Origin: Candidatus Parcubacteria bacterium
GTDB lineage: Bacteria > Patescibacteriota > Patescibacteriia > PEXW01
DNA length: 39,787 bases
Direction: 5' to 3'
NCBI GenBank assembly: GCA_003597955.1
Contig: QZJU01000001.1
Coordinates: forward strand, 1 to 39,787
The notes beneath the pieces were generated by a model. That model saw only the letters and a program-made list of their open reading frames with translations, was not told the origin of the DNA and searched no databases. This document shows positions 15,560-23,338 of this stretch, piece after piece. Position numbers and translations under genes: made by a program. Every line of letters begins with the position of its first letter. Positions within the stretch are counted from its first letter, which is position 1.

Positions 15560-16071
15560 GTTTTTCGTGTTTGCCGGCTTATGTTTAATTTCTGCCAGCG
15601 CCGCCAGGCCAACCAGCCGAACGCTACGACTAACAGCAGCCAATTTGACCAGAAAATCCAGGGATTGGACCACATCACGCCATTTATGGAAAAATCCGAA
15701 AAAGGGAAAAGGGGTCGATTTGCATACACCCCGGCATGAGTGAACATGTCTAATAAAATATGCAAACTCCAACCGACCAGGAGCGGCCAGGGTAAACGTT
15801 TCTTAACCAACCAATAAAGCCCCGCAATTACCCAGGGGGTGATAAGCGAGTGAGTCAGGAAATAAGTGAACATCCAGCCCTCGGGAATAAAAAGCGTATC
15901 CCAGTTCTCGATGCTAAATAGATTTTTAATGCCGAAAAACTTAAGCAAATAATAGATCTGCGGTAATGTGCCAAGATCCGGAAACATGCCCCAACCCGCG
16001 GCCCACCAGCGCCAATTTTTCTTTCGATTGAAAATAAACCACGGCCACAAGCCGTGCGAAATGACATCCAT
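15556..16071 (-). CDS. YdjM/DUF457-like membrane-bound metal-dependent hydrolase
   Basis: 171 residues with about four membrane helices. The family's conserved metal-type residues appear in order: H6 in VISHGLW, D32 in MFPDLGTL, THSLITP, and HILLDMFTH. Activity of this family is poorly known; the best studied relative is E. coli YdjM, an SOS-regulated inner-membrane protein. The start ATG shares one base with the stop codon of the peroxiredoxin gene (TAATG), so the two are translationally coupled. Confidence 0.8.
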   Translation of the reverse strand: MDVISHGLWPWFIFNRKKNWRWWAAGWGMFPDLGTLPQIYYLLKFFGIKNLFSIENWDTLFIPEGWMFTYFLTHSLITPWVIAGLYWLVKKRLPWPLLVGWSLHILLDMFTHAGVYANRPLFPFSDFSINGVMWSNPWIFWSNWLLLVVAFGWLAWRRWQKLNISRQTRKT

Positions 16072-16538
16072 TAGCTTTGAGGCTTTTTAAGAGCGTTTAA
16101 AATCTCCGCATTTTCCGGCAGACCGGGCTGATAATAAATAATTTTCCCCGATTTCCCGATTGCCACCACGGTCCGCTTAACGATAACCGCTTTAAAAAAT
16201 TTTTTGATGGCGCCGTATTTCTGGGCCACGCGCTTGCCTTCATCCACTAGTAATTTAGCGGTCAAACCGTATTTGTGCTTGAAAGCGAAATGGCTTTGCC
16301 GGCTTCCCGGATTAACGCCAAAAACCGCGATTTTGAGCTTGGCAAATTCTTTAGCGTCGTCGCGGATAGCACAGAGTTGCTTGGTGCAGCCGGGCGTGTC
16401 GTCGCCGGGGTAAAAAATCAAAACCACCGGCTGTCTGCCGAGGTAATCACTCAATTTCACAAGCTTGCCATTTTCATCCGCAAGTTCAAAAACCGGCGCC
16501 GGCTGGCCAACCCAGGACTGGACATTAGCTTTCCGCAT
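16071..16538 (-). CDS. PrxQ/BCP-type peroxiredoxin
   Basis: 155 residues. Thiol peroxidase that reduces hydrogen peroxide and organic peroxides. The active site YPGDDTPGCTKQLC holds the peroxidatic Cys and, five residues on, the resolving Cys, the arrangement of alpha-2 PrxQ/BCP enzymes. The longest frame adds 12 residues that overlap the end of the lipoprotein gene; the ATG at MRKANVQSW, preceded by AAAAAGGG and lying 8 nt after that gene's stop, is the better start. An E. coli-type Bcp reductase partner is not in the window. Confidence 0.92.
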   Translation of the reverse strand: MRKANVQSWVGQPAPVFELADENGKLVKLSDYLGRQPVVLIFYPGDDTPGCTKQLCAIRDDAKEFAKLKIAVFGVNPGSRQSHFAFKHKYGLTAKLLVDEGKRVAQKYGAIKKFFKAVIVKRTVVAIGKSGKIIYYQPGLPENAEILNALKKPQS

Positions 16539-16546
16539 ATCCCTTT

Positions 16547-17581
16547 TTAGGTTTTGGAAACTTTCAGATTCCAACTGGACAAACCCGTAGTCGTTAAAGT
16601 GATGATATGTAACCCCTCAGTCACATCGGCTTTGATGGTCTTGCTTAAAATGGTTTCGTACTCCTGAAAAACCCGATCCCCCACGACGAGGTCTGTATTT
16701 TCGACTTTCATTTTAACTTTGCCTTTCAGCACCCCAAGCTCAAAAGTGTAACCGCCGCTTTTGGGGAAATCCACGATAATTTGGTTGTCGTAAGTGACAT
16801 TGGCGTCTTCCACGCCGCCTTCGCCGCGGCCGTCAATAGCAATCGGGGGCGTGGGCGCGGGAAATACCGTCAAAGTTCCGCTCATGTTCGAGGTCGCGGC
16901 AAAATGCGCGCCCTTGGTAAAATCCTTACCCGTTTGCCAGACTTTGCCTTTATCATAAGTGCCTTTTAAAATTTGATATTTGCTGTCCATCAAAAAACTA
17001 GGGCCTTTGTTGTTTTCGCCGCCGGCAAAATCCATGGCAAAATTCACGCTCGAAAGGGCTTTGATGGCTTCCATTCTTAAAGTCACCGTGCCTTCATCTT
17101 TTCGCACGCGAATGGGAAAACTCTGCACGGCTTTCAGGGGTGTGGAGCGCACGATTGGCGCGGGAATTCCGGGTGTGTTAACGGGCTGCAATTGGCTGAT
17201 GACTTTGGGGTCTTCGGCCGGAATTTTCGTGGGGTCATAACCCGCGGCGACTTCATCCCCGTCACGGAAACCATCATGGTCCGTATCCGCATTTAGCGGA
17301 TCAGTTTTGTAAATCAACTCTTCATCGTTCGTCAGACCGTCATTATCCAAATCCACATTGCCGTTTATGTTTTCATTGATATTTGCGTTGACATTCAAAT
17401 TACCGTTCTGGTTCTCATTGGCATTTGCATTAGCGTTCCCGTTAACATCCGGCACATTCACATTTAGATTTTCGTTCGCGTTTTGGTTGGCGTTCGCGTT
17501 GCTGGCCGGTTGGGGCCCGCAAGCCGAAAGACTAATTGCGATTCCCAGGATTAACACGCTAAAAAGTAAGACCTTTTTCAT
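16547..17581 (-). CDS. lipoprotein with Asn-rich linker and calcium-binding-type Asp repeats
   Basis: 344 residues. The signal peptide ends in a lipobox (SLSAC), so the protein is lipid-anchored outside. A long low-complexity part (about 26-75) alternates Asn with Ala, Val, Glu and Gly. It is followed by thrombospondin type 3-like repeats (DLDNDGLTNDEE, DTDHDGFRDGDE), which bind calcium in relatives, and by a C-terminal beta-rich part (about 150-344) that I do not recognise. The start used is 12 codons inside the longest frame, where MKKVLLF begins the signal peptide. It follows metK by 45 nt but has a promoter-like sequence of its own. Confidence 0.8.
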   Translation of the reverse strand: MKKVLLFSVLILGIAISLSACGPQPASNANANQNANENLNVNVPDVNGNANANANENQNGNLNVNANINENINGNVDLDNDGLTNDEELIYKTDPLNADTDHDGFRDGDEVAAGYDPTKIPAEDPKVISQLQPVNTPGIPAPIVRSTPLKAVQSFPIRVRKDEGTVTLRMEAIKALSSVNFAMDFAGGENNKGPSFLMDSKYQILKGTYDKGKVWQTGKDFTKGAHFAATSNMSGTLTVFPAPTPPIAIDGRGEGGVEDANVTYDNQIIVDFPKSGGYTFELGVLKGKVKMKVENTDLVVGDRVFQEYETILSKTIKADVTEGLHIITLTTTGLSSWNLKVSKT

Positions 17582-17587
17582 GCCTAT

Positions 17588-17617
17588 AAAATAGCATTTT
17601 CTCTTTAGTTCCGGCAA
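17588..17617 (-). promoter_or_regulatory. possible leaderless promoter of the lipoprotein gene
   Basis: Minus-strand TTGCCG (17612-17617), 18 nt, TATTTT (17588-17593); the -10 ends 6 nt before the ATG. It is weaker than the others and sits in the metK-lipoprotein gap. Confidence 0.4.
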
Positions 17618-17626
17618 TGGCTTAAT

Positions 17627-18652
17627 TTAAACCTCCCAAGGAAATTCCGGATTGCCAAAATGGCCGTTCATCGCGGTTTTCCGATAGATCGGCCGCTTCA
17701 GATCAAGGCGCTCAATCATGGCCTGGGGCCGAAAATCAAACTCTTGTTTAACTAATTCTGTCAGCCCTCCATTATGCTCGCCTTCCACTTCAACCATCAA
17801 TGGCTCGGCCCGGCCAATGGCATAAGCGACTTTTACCAAAGCCTGCTTGGATAAACCGCGTTTAACTAACTGCCTGGCGACGAAACGGCAAAAATACGCG
17901 GCTGAACGATCGACTTTGGAGGGGTCTTTTCCCGAAAAAGCACCCCCACCGTGCAGAATTAAGCCGCCGTAAGTGTCGACCATAATCTTCCGACCGGTTA
18001 ACCCCGTATCCGCAAAAAATCCACCCCTCACAAATCTTCCAGTCGGATTAACCAAAATTTCCAAATTTTTCAAATCCCCCAGTAAAGGTTCTAGCAAATG
18101 CTTTCGCAAGCGCTTTTCAATCTCTTGCTGGGAGAAATTTTCGGCGTGCTGGCAGGAAATTAAAACCGTTTTCAGTTCCGCGCCCTTAAATGTCACTTGG
18201 GCTTTGCCATCGGGCTTTAGCCATTCGAAACCGGACTGAACTCTAAGCTCGGTCAGACCGCGCGTCAGGGCATGGGCTAAGACCACGGGTTCAGGCAACA
18301 TCGCGGGTGTGGCATTAGTAGCAAAGCCGTACATAATCCCCTGATCGCCGGCGCCGCCCGTGTCCACGCCCAAGGCGATGTCTGGCGATTGTGGCACGAC
18401 ATTCACATTAATTTTCAGCTCATCGTCATAACCGATATCTTTATACAGATCCCTGGCAATTTGAGAGTGATCAACCTGACCCCGAGAAGTGACTTCCCCG
18501 CCGATAAAAAGCGTCCCGTGAGCACCCATGCAATTCACTGCCACCCGGGAATCCGGATCGTTTGCCAGATAAGCGTCAACGATCGCATCGGAAATTTGAT
18601 CGCAAATTTTGTCTGGGTGGCCGATGGTGACGGATTCGGTGGTTGTATACAT
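17627..18652 (-). CDS. metK: S-adenosylmethionine synthetase, compact form
   Basis: 341 residues, shorter than the usual 380-400 of bacterial MetK. Makes SAM from methionine and ATP. Seen are TTESVTIGHPDKICDQISDA at the start, GGAGDQGIMYGFA (usual GAGDQG), VNPTGRFVRGGF with DTGLTGRK, GGGAFSGKDPSKVDRSAAY (phosphate-binding loop) and a C-terminal GHFG. A longer frame of 403 residues exists but its first 62 residues translate the riboswitch and are rejected; MYTTTESV is the family start. A SAM-I riboswitch lies upstream. Confidence 0.95.
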   Translation of the reverse strand: MYTTTESVTIGHPDKICDQISDAIVDAYLANDPDSRVAVNCMGAHGTLFIGGEVTSRGQVDHSQIARDLYKDIGYDDELKINVNVVPQSPDIALGVDTGGAGDQGIMYGFATNATPAMLPEPVVLAHALTRGLTELRVQSGFEWLKPDGKAQVTFKGAELKTVLISCQHAENFSQQEIEKRLRKHLLEPLLGDLKNLEILVNPTGRFVRGGFFADTGLTGRKIMVDTYGGLILHGGGAFSGKDPSKVDRSAAYFCRFVARQLVKRGLSKQALVKVAYAIGRAEPLMVEVEGEHNGGLTELVKQEFDFRPQAMIERLDLKRPIYRKTAMNGHFGNPEFPWEV

Positions 18653-18674
18653 AGCGTGGAAAATTAAGATTTGG

Positions 18675-18699
18675 AAAAATCTCTTCTGATTATGAGAAG
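18675..18699 (-). terminator. possible expression-platform hairpin of the SAM riboswitch
   Basis: Between aptamer and metK the minus strand reads CTTCT-cataatc-AGAAG then AGATTTTT. The 5-bp stem is short but the placement, just after the aptamer and before the gene, is that of a riboswitch terminator. Confidence 0.4.
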
Positions 18700-18713
18700 C
18701 TGATAATTTAGAA

Positions 18714-18885
18714 TGCATCTTCCCATTAAAACGGGCTCGATTTGGCACCATGCACCAGTCGCTTCGCTTCGGTGCATGGCTAGCCCTAAAGCTTAGGACT
18801 GGTAGGTTGTCGGCTGGCTTCCGCCGCCGCCAAGACAATGGCGGACGAGCTACGGGCGAGTTCCCTGTCCAGCGCTCTTGATACA
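18714..18885 (-). promoter_or_regulatory. SAM-I (S-box) riboswitch aptamer upstream of metK
   Basis: The minus strand has the SAM-I landmarks in order: P1 5' side TGTATC, the kink-turn segment AAGAG, GGACAGGGAA, then CGACAACC, and the 3' core GGTGCCAAATC (from the complement of 18735-18749), ending with GATGCA, which pairs with TGTATC to close P1. P3 and P4 hairpins are visible (CCTAA/TTAGG; CCATGCACC/GGTGCATGG). P2 carries an additional GC-rich hairpin (GTCCGCC...GGCGGC). SAM binding should turn off metK. Confidence 0.9.
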
Positions 18886-18904
18886 GTTATTAAATTGTGA
18901 TTTT

Positions 18905-18933
18905 AGTATAACAAAACGCTCTTAGGCCGCCAA
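18905..18933 (-). promoter_or_regulatory. metK promoter
   Basis: Minus-strand TTGGCG (18928-18933), 17 nt, TATACT (18905-18910). Transcription would start about 12-15 nt before the riboswitch aptamer. Confidence 0.75.
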
Positions 18934-19050
18934 TCAGTGTTTTTTAGCTTTTGTCTTTTGAATCCTGGCGAGTTTACGCAAACGAAAACTTGCCGGCGTG
19001 CGGTAGCTCGGCCGGGTGGAAAAACTTTTTTGGGCTTTAAAATTCCTCAC
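18934..19050 (-). CDS. possible 38-residue basic protein
   Basis: The GTG start overlaps the TGA stop of the glycosidase-domain gene (GTGA), which would couple translation. The frame then runs (M)RNFKAQKSFSTRPSYRTP and continues with a Lys/Arg-rich helix-like end (LRKLARIQKTKAKKH). About a third of the residues are Lys or Arg, as in small ribosomal or RNA-binding proteins, but I do not recognise a family. Its stop codon is immediately before the metK -35 box. It may be an accidental frame: it also overlaps a hairpin (GGCGAGTTT/AAACTTGCC). Confidence 0.35.
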   Translation of the reverse strand: MRNFKAQKSFSTRPSYRTPASFRLRKLARIQKTKAKKH

Positions 19051-19916
19051 GGCCGGTAAAAATCATATTCGGAAAACACCAAGACATTCGGCAGGTTTCG
19101 GCCTGGCCCCAAGCGATAGCGGCCGTCAAATACCATTGCGGCAGAACCGCCGCCGTCTTGATTGATGGCATAAGCCATGCCCAAAGCCTTCATGATGTAG
19201 GCCAAGTCCATAACCGTGGCTCGGATGGCGCACAACTCATAAACATTCACGCCTTTAAAAGCCGTACCACAGCGCGGACCTTTGACGGTCCGCTGTTTGG
19301 CGTCCAACTCGCTCGCTTTAAGCACCAATTTTCCGGCCACAACTAAAGCCGGCCCGCTGGAAAACAAAGCGCGCAATTTGGTTTCATACTGTTTTTCAAA
19401 TTGCGGCCGGCCAGGCCAGTCCTTGGCTTGCCGCCAAAAATGCCAGTGGTTTTCCGAATCAAAGGCAATGAGCGGTCCGGAATTAAATTTATTTTGATAG
19501 GAATTTACAAAAGTCTTGGTTAAGGAATTATAAACCATCCAATAGTAAGAATTGGTTTGGCCTTTGCAGCTGGCGTATTCGGCTGGACAAAAATAAGTGC
19601 CGTTAATGCCCGCAAAACCCCTGACCCGATCCACATAGGCTTTCAAAGGCGCCACGCGGCAATTGGTTTTACAATCAGTTGGGTTTCCGGTCAGAGTGTA
19701 AATTTTCAGCTTCGGATTCGTTAAATTTACGGTGATAATCTGGGTTTCGAATCTGCCCACGCTGGTATTAACCGTTATCTTTTGCCAGGAGGCGTTTTTC
19801 TTGACTATCCGCGTGGGTTCGGCTGCGCTGGCCTCGGAAAAATTAAAAACCGAAACCAAAATCAACACGCCAAGACTTAAGCCGAATAATTCTTTGGACT
19901 TGAGAGTTTTTAACAT
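19047..19916 (-). CDS. secreted phosphodiester glycosidase (NAGPA-domain) protein
   Basis: 289 residues. A signal peptide or anchor helix (about 9-31, ending SEASAAEP) precedes a NAGPA-type domain (about 60-289). Characteristic parts are AGINGTYFCP near the start of the domain and AINQDGGGSAAMVFDGR near its end, which matches the family's D-G-G-G-S-S/A motif. Members hydrolyse phosphodiester-linked sugars in cell-wall or glycan material; the substrate here is unknown. Several Cys (in PTDCKTNC, FCPAEYASC) may form disulfides outside. ATG at MLKTLKSK was preferred over an upstream TTG that overlaps the transporter gene. Confidence 0.83.
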   Translation of the reverse strand: MLKTLKSKELFGLSLGVLILVSVFNFSEASAAEPTRIVKKNASWQKITVNTSVGRFETQIITVNLTNPKLKIYTLTGNPTDCKTNCRVAPLKAYVDRVRGFAGINGTYFCPAEYASCKGQTNSYYWMVYNSLTKTFVNSYQNKFNSGPLIAFDSENHWHFWRQAKDWPGRPQFEKQYETKLRALFSSGPALVVAGKLVLKASELDAKQRTVKGPRCGTAFKGVNVYELCAIRATVMDLAYIMKALGMAYAINQDGGGSAAMVFDGRYRLGPGRNLPNVLVFSEYDFYRP

Positions 19917-19929
19917 AGGCTTTTTTAGG

Positions 19930-21033
19930 CTAAACTCTTTTTTCTTCAAAACCGAAAGTGAAAACCGAAAGCCCCACCAAGATCACGGCCCAACCAGCCA
20001 TCCAATAAATGTGATGGGCAATGGCTACCCAGCCGGCGCCGTCACCCATAACTTCCCGCAAGGCCGTGGCAAAATGCGTCAAAGGCAGATAATTGACAAC
20101 GTGCTGCAACCATTCAGGCATGGCCGTGGTTGGAAAAAACACGCCCGAAAGGAATAACATTGGAAAAACAATCAGGTTGGCGATGGCTGGGACAGCTTCC
20201 ACAGTTTTTGCCAAACCAGATATGGTAAAGCCCAAACCCAAAAACATAATGCCGCCCAGGACAGAAATCAAAAATACCAAAGGATAGCTGCCGATCACCT
20301 GGGCGTGATAAGCCATAATGCCAATGGCCATAAGAATGGCGGTTTGCACCAGGGCAACGAATAAGCGCACAATTACTTGGGCGGTGACGAATTGCCGCGG
20401 TTTCATGGGCGTAGCAATAAGGCGCTTGAGAATGCCTTTTTCTTTGTAATCCGCAAAAACAAAAGCCACGGAAAAAACCGCCATTTGCATGATGGACATG
20501 GCCACGATGCCCGGCAGCAAAAAGTCAATGTATTTGGCATTGCGGGCATTGGTGTCTTTTATTTCCAACTGAAAAATATCCGGGGCTTGGGTAATGGCCA
20601 AACGCGTTTTGTCCAACAGCTGACTGATGACGGAAATGGCGGTTTGGGCTTGTTGCGCCTGGCCGATATTTTGCAGAATCGTTACGGTCTGCTTTGTCGG
20701 CACTTTTTTTGCCGCGGGGTCAGGAATTAAAGCGTTAGGAATTTGAATAACCACAGCTCTTTCGCCTTTGCTAAGCGCTGTCTGTTCATCGTCCAATTTG
20801 CCGAGAGTCACTTCAAAAGCGCTGATGTTTTTTATCTGCTCGATAAATTGCTGCGTGGCTGGCGTGGGATTTTCGGCTACCAGCCCGACTTTAGTCTTCG
20901 GCACCCGGTCAAAACCAATCAGCCCAAAAATCGTCATGATTAAAACCGGCATAAATAACGTGAAAAACAAAGCCTGCCGATTCCGGACGAACATTTTAAA
21001 CACCGAAGAAGTCAATTTTAAGGTGGTCTTCAT
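19930..21033 (-). CDS. ABC-2-type exporter membrane subunit
   Basis: 367 residues. One N-terminal helix (about 20-40), a large extracytoplasmic part (about 45-170) and five more helices (about 175-355) give the ABC2_membrane_3 (YhgE/DrrB-like) plan. Family marks include KEKGILKRLIATPMKP before the second helix group and PMLFLSGVFFPTTAMPEWL near the end. It probably exports a drug, lipid or other small hydrophobic molecule together with the ATPase encoded 4 nt upstream; the substrate cannot be told from sequence. Confidence 0.9.
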   Translation of the reverse strand: MKTTLKLTSSVFKMFVRNRQALFFTLFMPVLIMTIFGLIGFDRVPKTKVGLVAENPTPATQQFIEQIKNISAFEVTLGKLDDEQTALSKGERAVVIQIPNALIPDPAAKKVPTKQTVTILQNIGQAQQAQTAISVISQLLDKTRLAITQAPDIFQLEIKDTNARNAKYIDFLLPGIVAMSIMQMAVFSVAFVFADYKEKGILKRLIATPMKPRQFVTAQVIVRLFVALVQTAILMAIGIMAYHAQVIGSYPLVFLISVLGGIMFLGLGFTISGLAKTVEAVPAIANLIVFPMLFLSGVFFPTTAMPEWLQHVVNYLPLTHFATALREVMGDGAGWVAIAHHIYWMAGWAVILVGLSVFTFGFEEKRV

Positions 21034-21037
21034 AAAA

Positions 21038-21955
21038 TTATTCCCGCAGTTTTTTACCGGTAAGTTTCAAAAACACATCTTCCAGGGTGGCCTGTTGAAG
21101 CTGGAGGTCAAAAAGCCTGAAACTACAATCACTTTCGTGTTTAAATAACGCCGGTAAGGTTAATTCGGGATTACTGGATATCAAACGGTAACCATGATCC
21201 TCCTGAACGGCTTTTTCGACAGCCGGAAGTTTTTGAAAATGCTCCACCGTGCACTGCTTGTCCACTCGAAAAGTTATGCTCGTGCCGACCCCGGCGTTCC
21301 GCAATAAATTTATGGGCGTATCTAAAACCATGATTTTAGCGTGATCCATTATGGCGATCCGATCGCATAATACTTCGGCTTCTTCCATGTAGTGAGTGGT
21401 TAACACAATGGTTTTACCCTGTTTTTTTATCTTGGTGATTAAATCCCACATATTTCGGCGGGCTTGGGGGTCAAGTCCGGTGGTAGGCTCGTCCAAAAAC
21501 AAAACCTTGGGATCGTTAACTAAGCCCACGGCAATCGAAAGTCTTTGTTTTTGGCCGCCAGACAATTGTTTAACTTGGCTCTTCCATTTATCGTCCAATT
21601 CCACGCTTTTTAAAAGCCCCAATGCGTCGACTTTTCTGTCATACAGCGCCGCAAAAGTCTCTAATAGTTCTTTCAGATTCAGTCCGTCGAAAAAAGACGA
21701 GGCCTGCAGCTGCACACCGATTACCGCCTTCACCTCGTGCGGTTTTTCTTGAACATTCTTTTCGTCTAAATAAATCTCGCCGGCATTCAAGCTCTTTAGG
21801 CCTTCAATCATTTCCAGGGTGGTGGTTTTGCCCGCGCCGTTCGGACCCAAAATCCCGAAGGTTTCGCCGGTTTTTACCGAAAAGCTAATATTGTCAACGG
21901 CGATAAAATCCCCGTATTTTTTGGTTAAATTCTTAACTCGTATTATTTCGGTCAT
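21038..21955 (-). CDS. ABC exporter ATPase subunit (DrrA/CcmA-like)
   Basis: 305 residues. Walker A GPNGAGKTT, Q-loop near VQLQASSFFDGL, signature LSGGQKQRLS and Walker B VLFLDEPTTGLDPQ are intact, followed by a switch His in LTTHYMEEAE. The C-terminal 75 residues are the short regulatory tail of the DrrA-type group. It is the first gene of the exporter pair and is preceded by a good promoter; the glycosidase-domain protein follows the pair and may be co-transcribed. Confidence 0.93.
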   Translation of the reverse strand: MTEIIRVKNLTKKYGDFIAVDNISFSVKTGETFGILGPNGAGKTTTLEMIEGLKSLNAGEIYLDEKNVQEKPHEVKAVIGVQLQASSFFDGLNLKELLETFAALYDRKVDALGLLKSVELDDKWKSQVKQLSGGQKQRLSIAVGLVNDPKVLFLDEPTTGLDPQARRNMWDLITKIKKQGKTIVLTTHYMEEAEVLCDRIAIMDHAKIMVLDTPINLLRNAGVGTSITFRVDKQCTVEHFQKLPAVEKAVQEDHGYRLISSNPELTLPALFKHESDCSFRLFDLQLQQATLEDVFLKLTGKKLRE

Positions 21956-21978
21956 AGTTAAAATTCGCTTGAGTGTTT

Positions 21979-22007
21979 ATGATACTCGTTTTTTAAAGTC
22001 ATGACAA
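21979..22007 (-). promoter_or_regulatory. promoter of the ABC exporter genes
   Basis: Minus-strand TTGTCA (22002-22007), 17 nt, TATCAT (21979-21984); leader about 16-20 nt. Confidence 0.6.
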
Positions 22008-22050
22008 GGGTGAATGCCGGCCAGCGGCTGGCAAAACTCAAAAAAACTAT

Positions 22051-22470
22051 TTACTTCAGGGTCATTAAAATCGCGCCCGCTGTGAGGAGTGCCGCGCCCA
22101 AACCAGACTTCCAAGTCATACTCTGGCCCAAAAAAAGAATGGCTAAAATCAACACAAAAACCACGCTTAACCGATCTAATGCCGCCACCCCTGGCGCTGG
22201 ACCGTGTTTCAAGGCCACAAAATAAAAAAGCCAAGATATGGCGCCGGCCAAGCCGGAAAGCACGATAAACACCCAGGCTTTGCCGTGAATCGAATTAAAA
22301 AAATTAAACTTGCCCAAAGCGAATGAAATGAGAACCAAAACCAAGGCCATGACAATCGCCCGAACTGTTGTTGCCAAGGTGGAATCCACATTGGCGATGC
22401 CAATCTTCCCAAAAATGGCCACTAAAGCGGCAAAAAATGCGGAAAGGACTGCAAAAAGTATCCAGGACAT
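22051..22470 (-). CDS. EamA/DMT-superfamily half transporter
   Basis: 139 residues with five hydrophobic segments, the size of a single EamA repeat; full-length EamA proteins have two. Such half-size members act as dimers to move small metabolites. Recognisable are the N-terminal WILFAVLSAFFAALVAIFGK and the C-terminal ILFLGQSMTWKSGLGAALLTAG, typical of the second half of each EamA repeat. The ATG at MSWILF lies 4 nt after the stop of the gene upstream; a TTG four codons earlier is possible. Substrate unknown. Confidence 0.87.
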   Translation of the reverse strand: MSWILFAVLSAFFAALVAIFGKIGIANVDSTLATTVRAIVMALVLVLISFALGKFNFFNSIHGKAWVFIVLSGLAGAISWLFYFVALKHGPAPGVAALDRLSVVFVLILAILFLGQSMTWKSGLGAALLTAGAILMTLK

Positions 22471-22474
22471 ATTT

Positions 22475-22867
22475 TTAGTCAATTAAAAAATCAGTAATTA
22501 GGCCAAAGATCAGAGCAAGACCCGACATTATGAAAATAAAAATATAATTCCAGCGCTCGCGCGAAGAACCGAGGGTCTGAAAAACATACTGCATGGCTCT
22601 TTTCTCGGTTTCGCTCAAGCGATCAACGGCCGCGACTTTTTCCGCTAAATGCAATTCTTTGATTAAGCGCGCGCGGCGCGTGGAAATGACAAAACGGTGC
22701 GAAAAATAAATAATAAAACCGACCGTGCCAATATACCAAGAAATCTTCAGCCAAGCTGGGTTAAGCTCGTTAAAAAAAATTATCGCGCGGTAGGAAAAAG
22801 TCGCGACCACCCCGACCCAAAAGTAAAACAACCTTAAGGATTTTGGATTAGGTTTGGGCACTTCCAT
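22475..22867 (-). CDS. membrane protein of unknown function
   Basis: 130 residues. Hydrophobic segments at about 14-34, 42-62 and 104-126; between the second and third is a charged, probably cytoplasmic stretch (TRRARLIKELHLAEKVAAVDR) that looks helical. No family recognised. The ATG four codons inside the longest frame is preferred because the earlier ATG lies within the -10 hexamer. It is the first gene of a pair with the EamA-type transporter. Confidence 0.65.
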   Translation of the reverse strand: MEVPKPNPKSLRLFYFWVGVVATFSYRAIIFFNELNPAWLKISWYIGTVGFIIYFSHRFVISTRRARLIKELHLAEKVAAVDRLSETEKRAMQYVFQTLGSSRERWNYIFIFIMSGLALIFGLITDFLID

Positions 22868-22874
22868 AAATATA

Positions 22875-22902
22875 AGCATAACATTTTTTAAAAGTACGCC
22901 AA
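22875..22902 (-). promoter_or_regulatory. probably leaderless promoter of the 130-residue membrane protein
   Basis: Minus-strand TTGGCG (22897-22902), 16 nt, TATGCT (22875-22880), 7 nt before the chosen ATG. The -35 hexamer is the same as at metK. Confidence 0.5.
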
Positions 22903-22925
22903 AATAAAAAGGCCTTTTTCCACAT

Positions 22926-22954
22926 TTGACTGAAAGCTAGATTTCCGATAAAAC
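22926..22954 (+). promoter_or_regulatory. promoter of the 60-residue plus-strand gene
   Basis: TTGACT (22926-22931), 17 nt, TAAAAC (22949-22954). It faces away from the minus-strand membrane-protein promoter 24 nt to its left (divergent pair). Confidence 0.55.
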
Positions 22955-22997
22955 CTATGTAGAGCAACTGGAAACCCGTACGCACCAGGAGGTAAAA

Positions 22998-23180
22998 ATG
23001 GGTAAAATTGCCGATCAAAATCAATTGACTTTCGACCAAAAACAAAAAATTTGGGCGGCCATCAACGCCCTCACTACAAGCGACGATCGTGACCCGCAAG
23101 AGGTTATTCAAAAAGACTATCAAGGAAATGAGGAAAAATACCTCCGGGACATGGCCCGACATCTTCAAATCCAGGTTTAA
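22998..23180 (+). CDS. 60-residue soluble protein of unknown function
   Basis: The protein is polar and probably helical (TFDQKQKIWAAINALT, QGNEEKYLRDMARHLQ), with no Cys and no membrane segment. AGGAGG stands 5 nt before the ATG, a promoter lies upstream and an intrinsic terminator downstream, so it forms a complete single-gene unit. The minus-strand frame of 106 codons over the same region has no such signals and is rejected. No family recognised. Confidence 0.72.
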   Translation: MGKIADQNQLTFDQKQKIWAAINALTTSDDRDPQEVIQKDYQGNEEKYLRDMARHLQIQV

Positions 23181-23217
23181 ACCGAAACGAAAAAATTTAC
23201 CCCGCCACGAAAGTCCA

Positions 23218-23247
23218 AGCGCCGCACAAATTGTGCCGCGCTTTTTT
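23218..23247 (+). terminator. intrinsic terminator
   Basis: AGCGC pairs with GCGCT and, across a C/C mismatch, GCACAA with TTGTGC; six T residues follow. It ends the 60-residue gene. Confidence 0.85.
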
Positions 23248-23338
23248 AATAAAGGATATTAACCCCAAGGCAAGCCCTGGACCCCCTCGGCTACGCCAAG
23301 AGAAGGAAACGCTACAAGCTATAAGGTATCAACCTTTG

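Noticed and set aside
18653-18838. N-terminal extension of MetK by 62 residues
   Set aside because: It translates the riboswitch, has no counterpart in the MetK family, and the family start MYTTTESV follows it.
22848-23168. 106-codon minus-strand frame
   Set aside because: Antisense to the 60-residue gene, which has promoter, AGGAGG and terminator; the minus frame has none of these.
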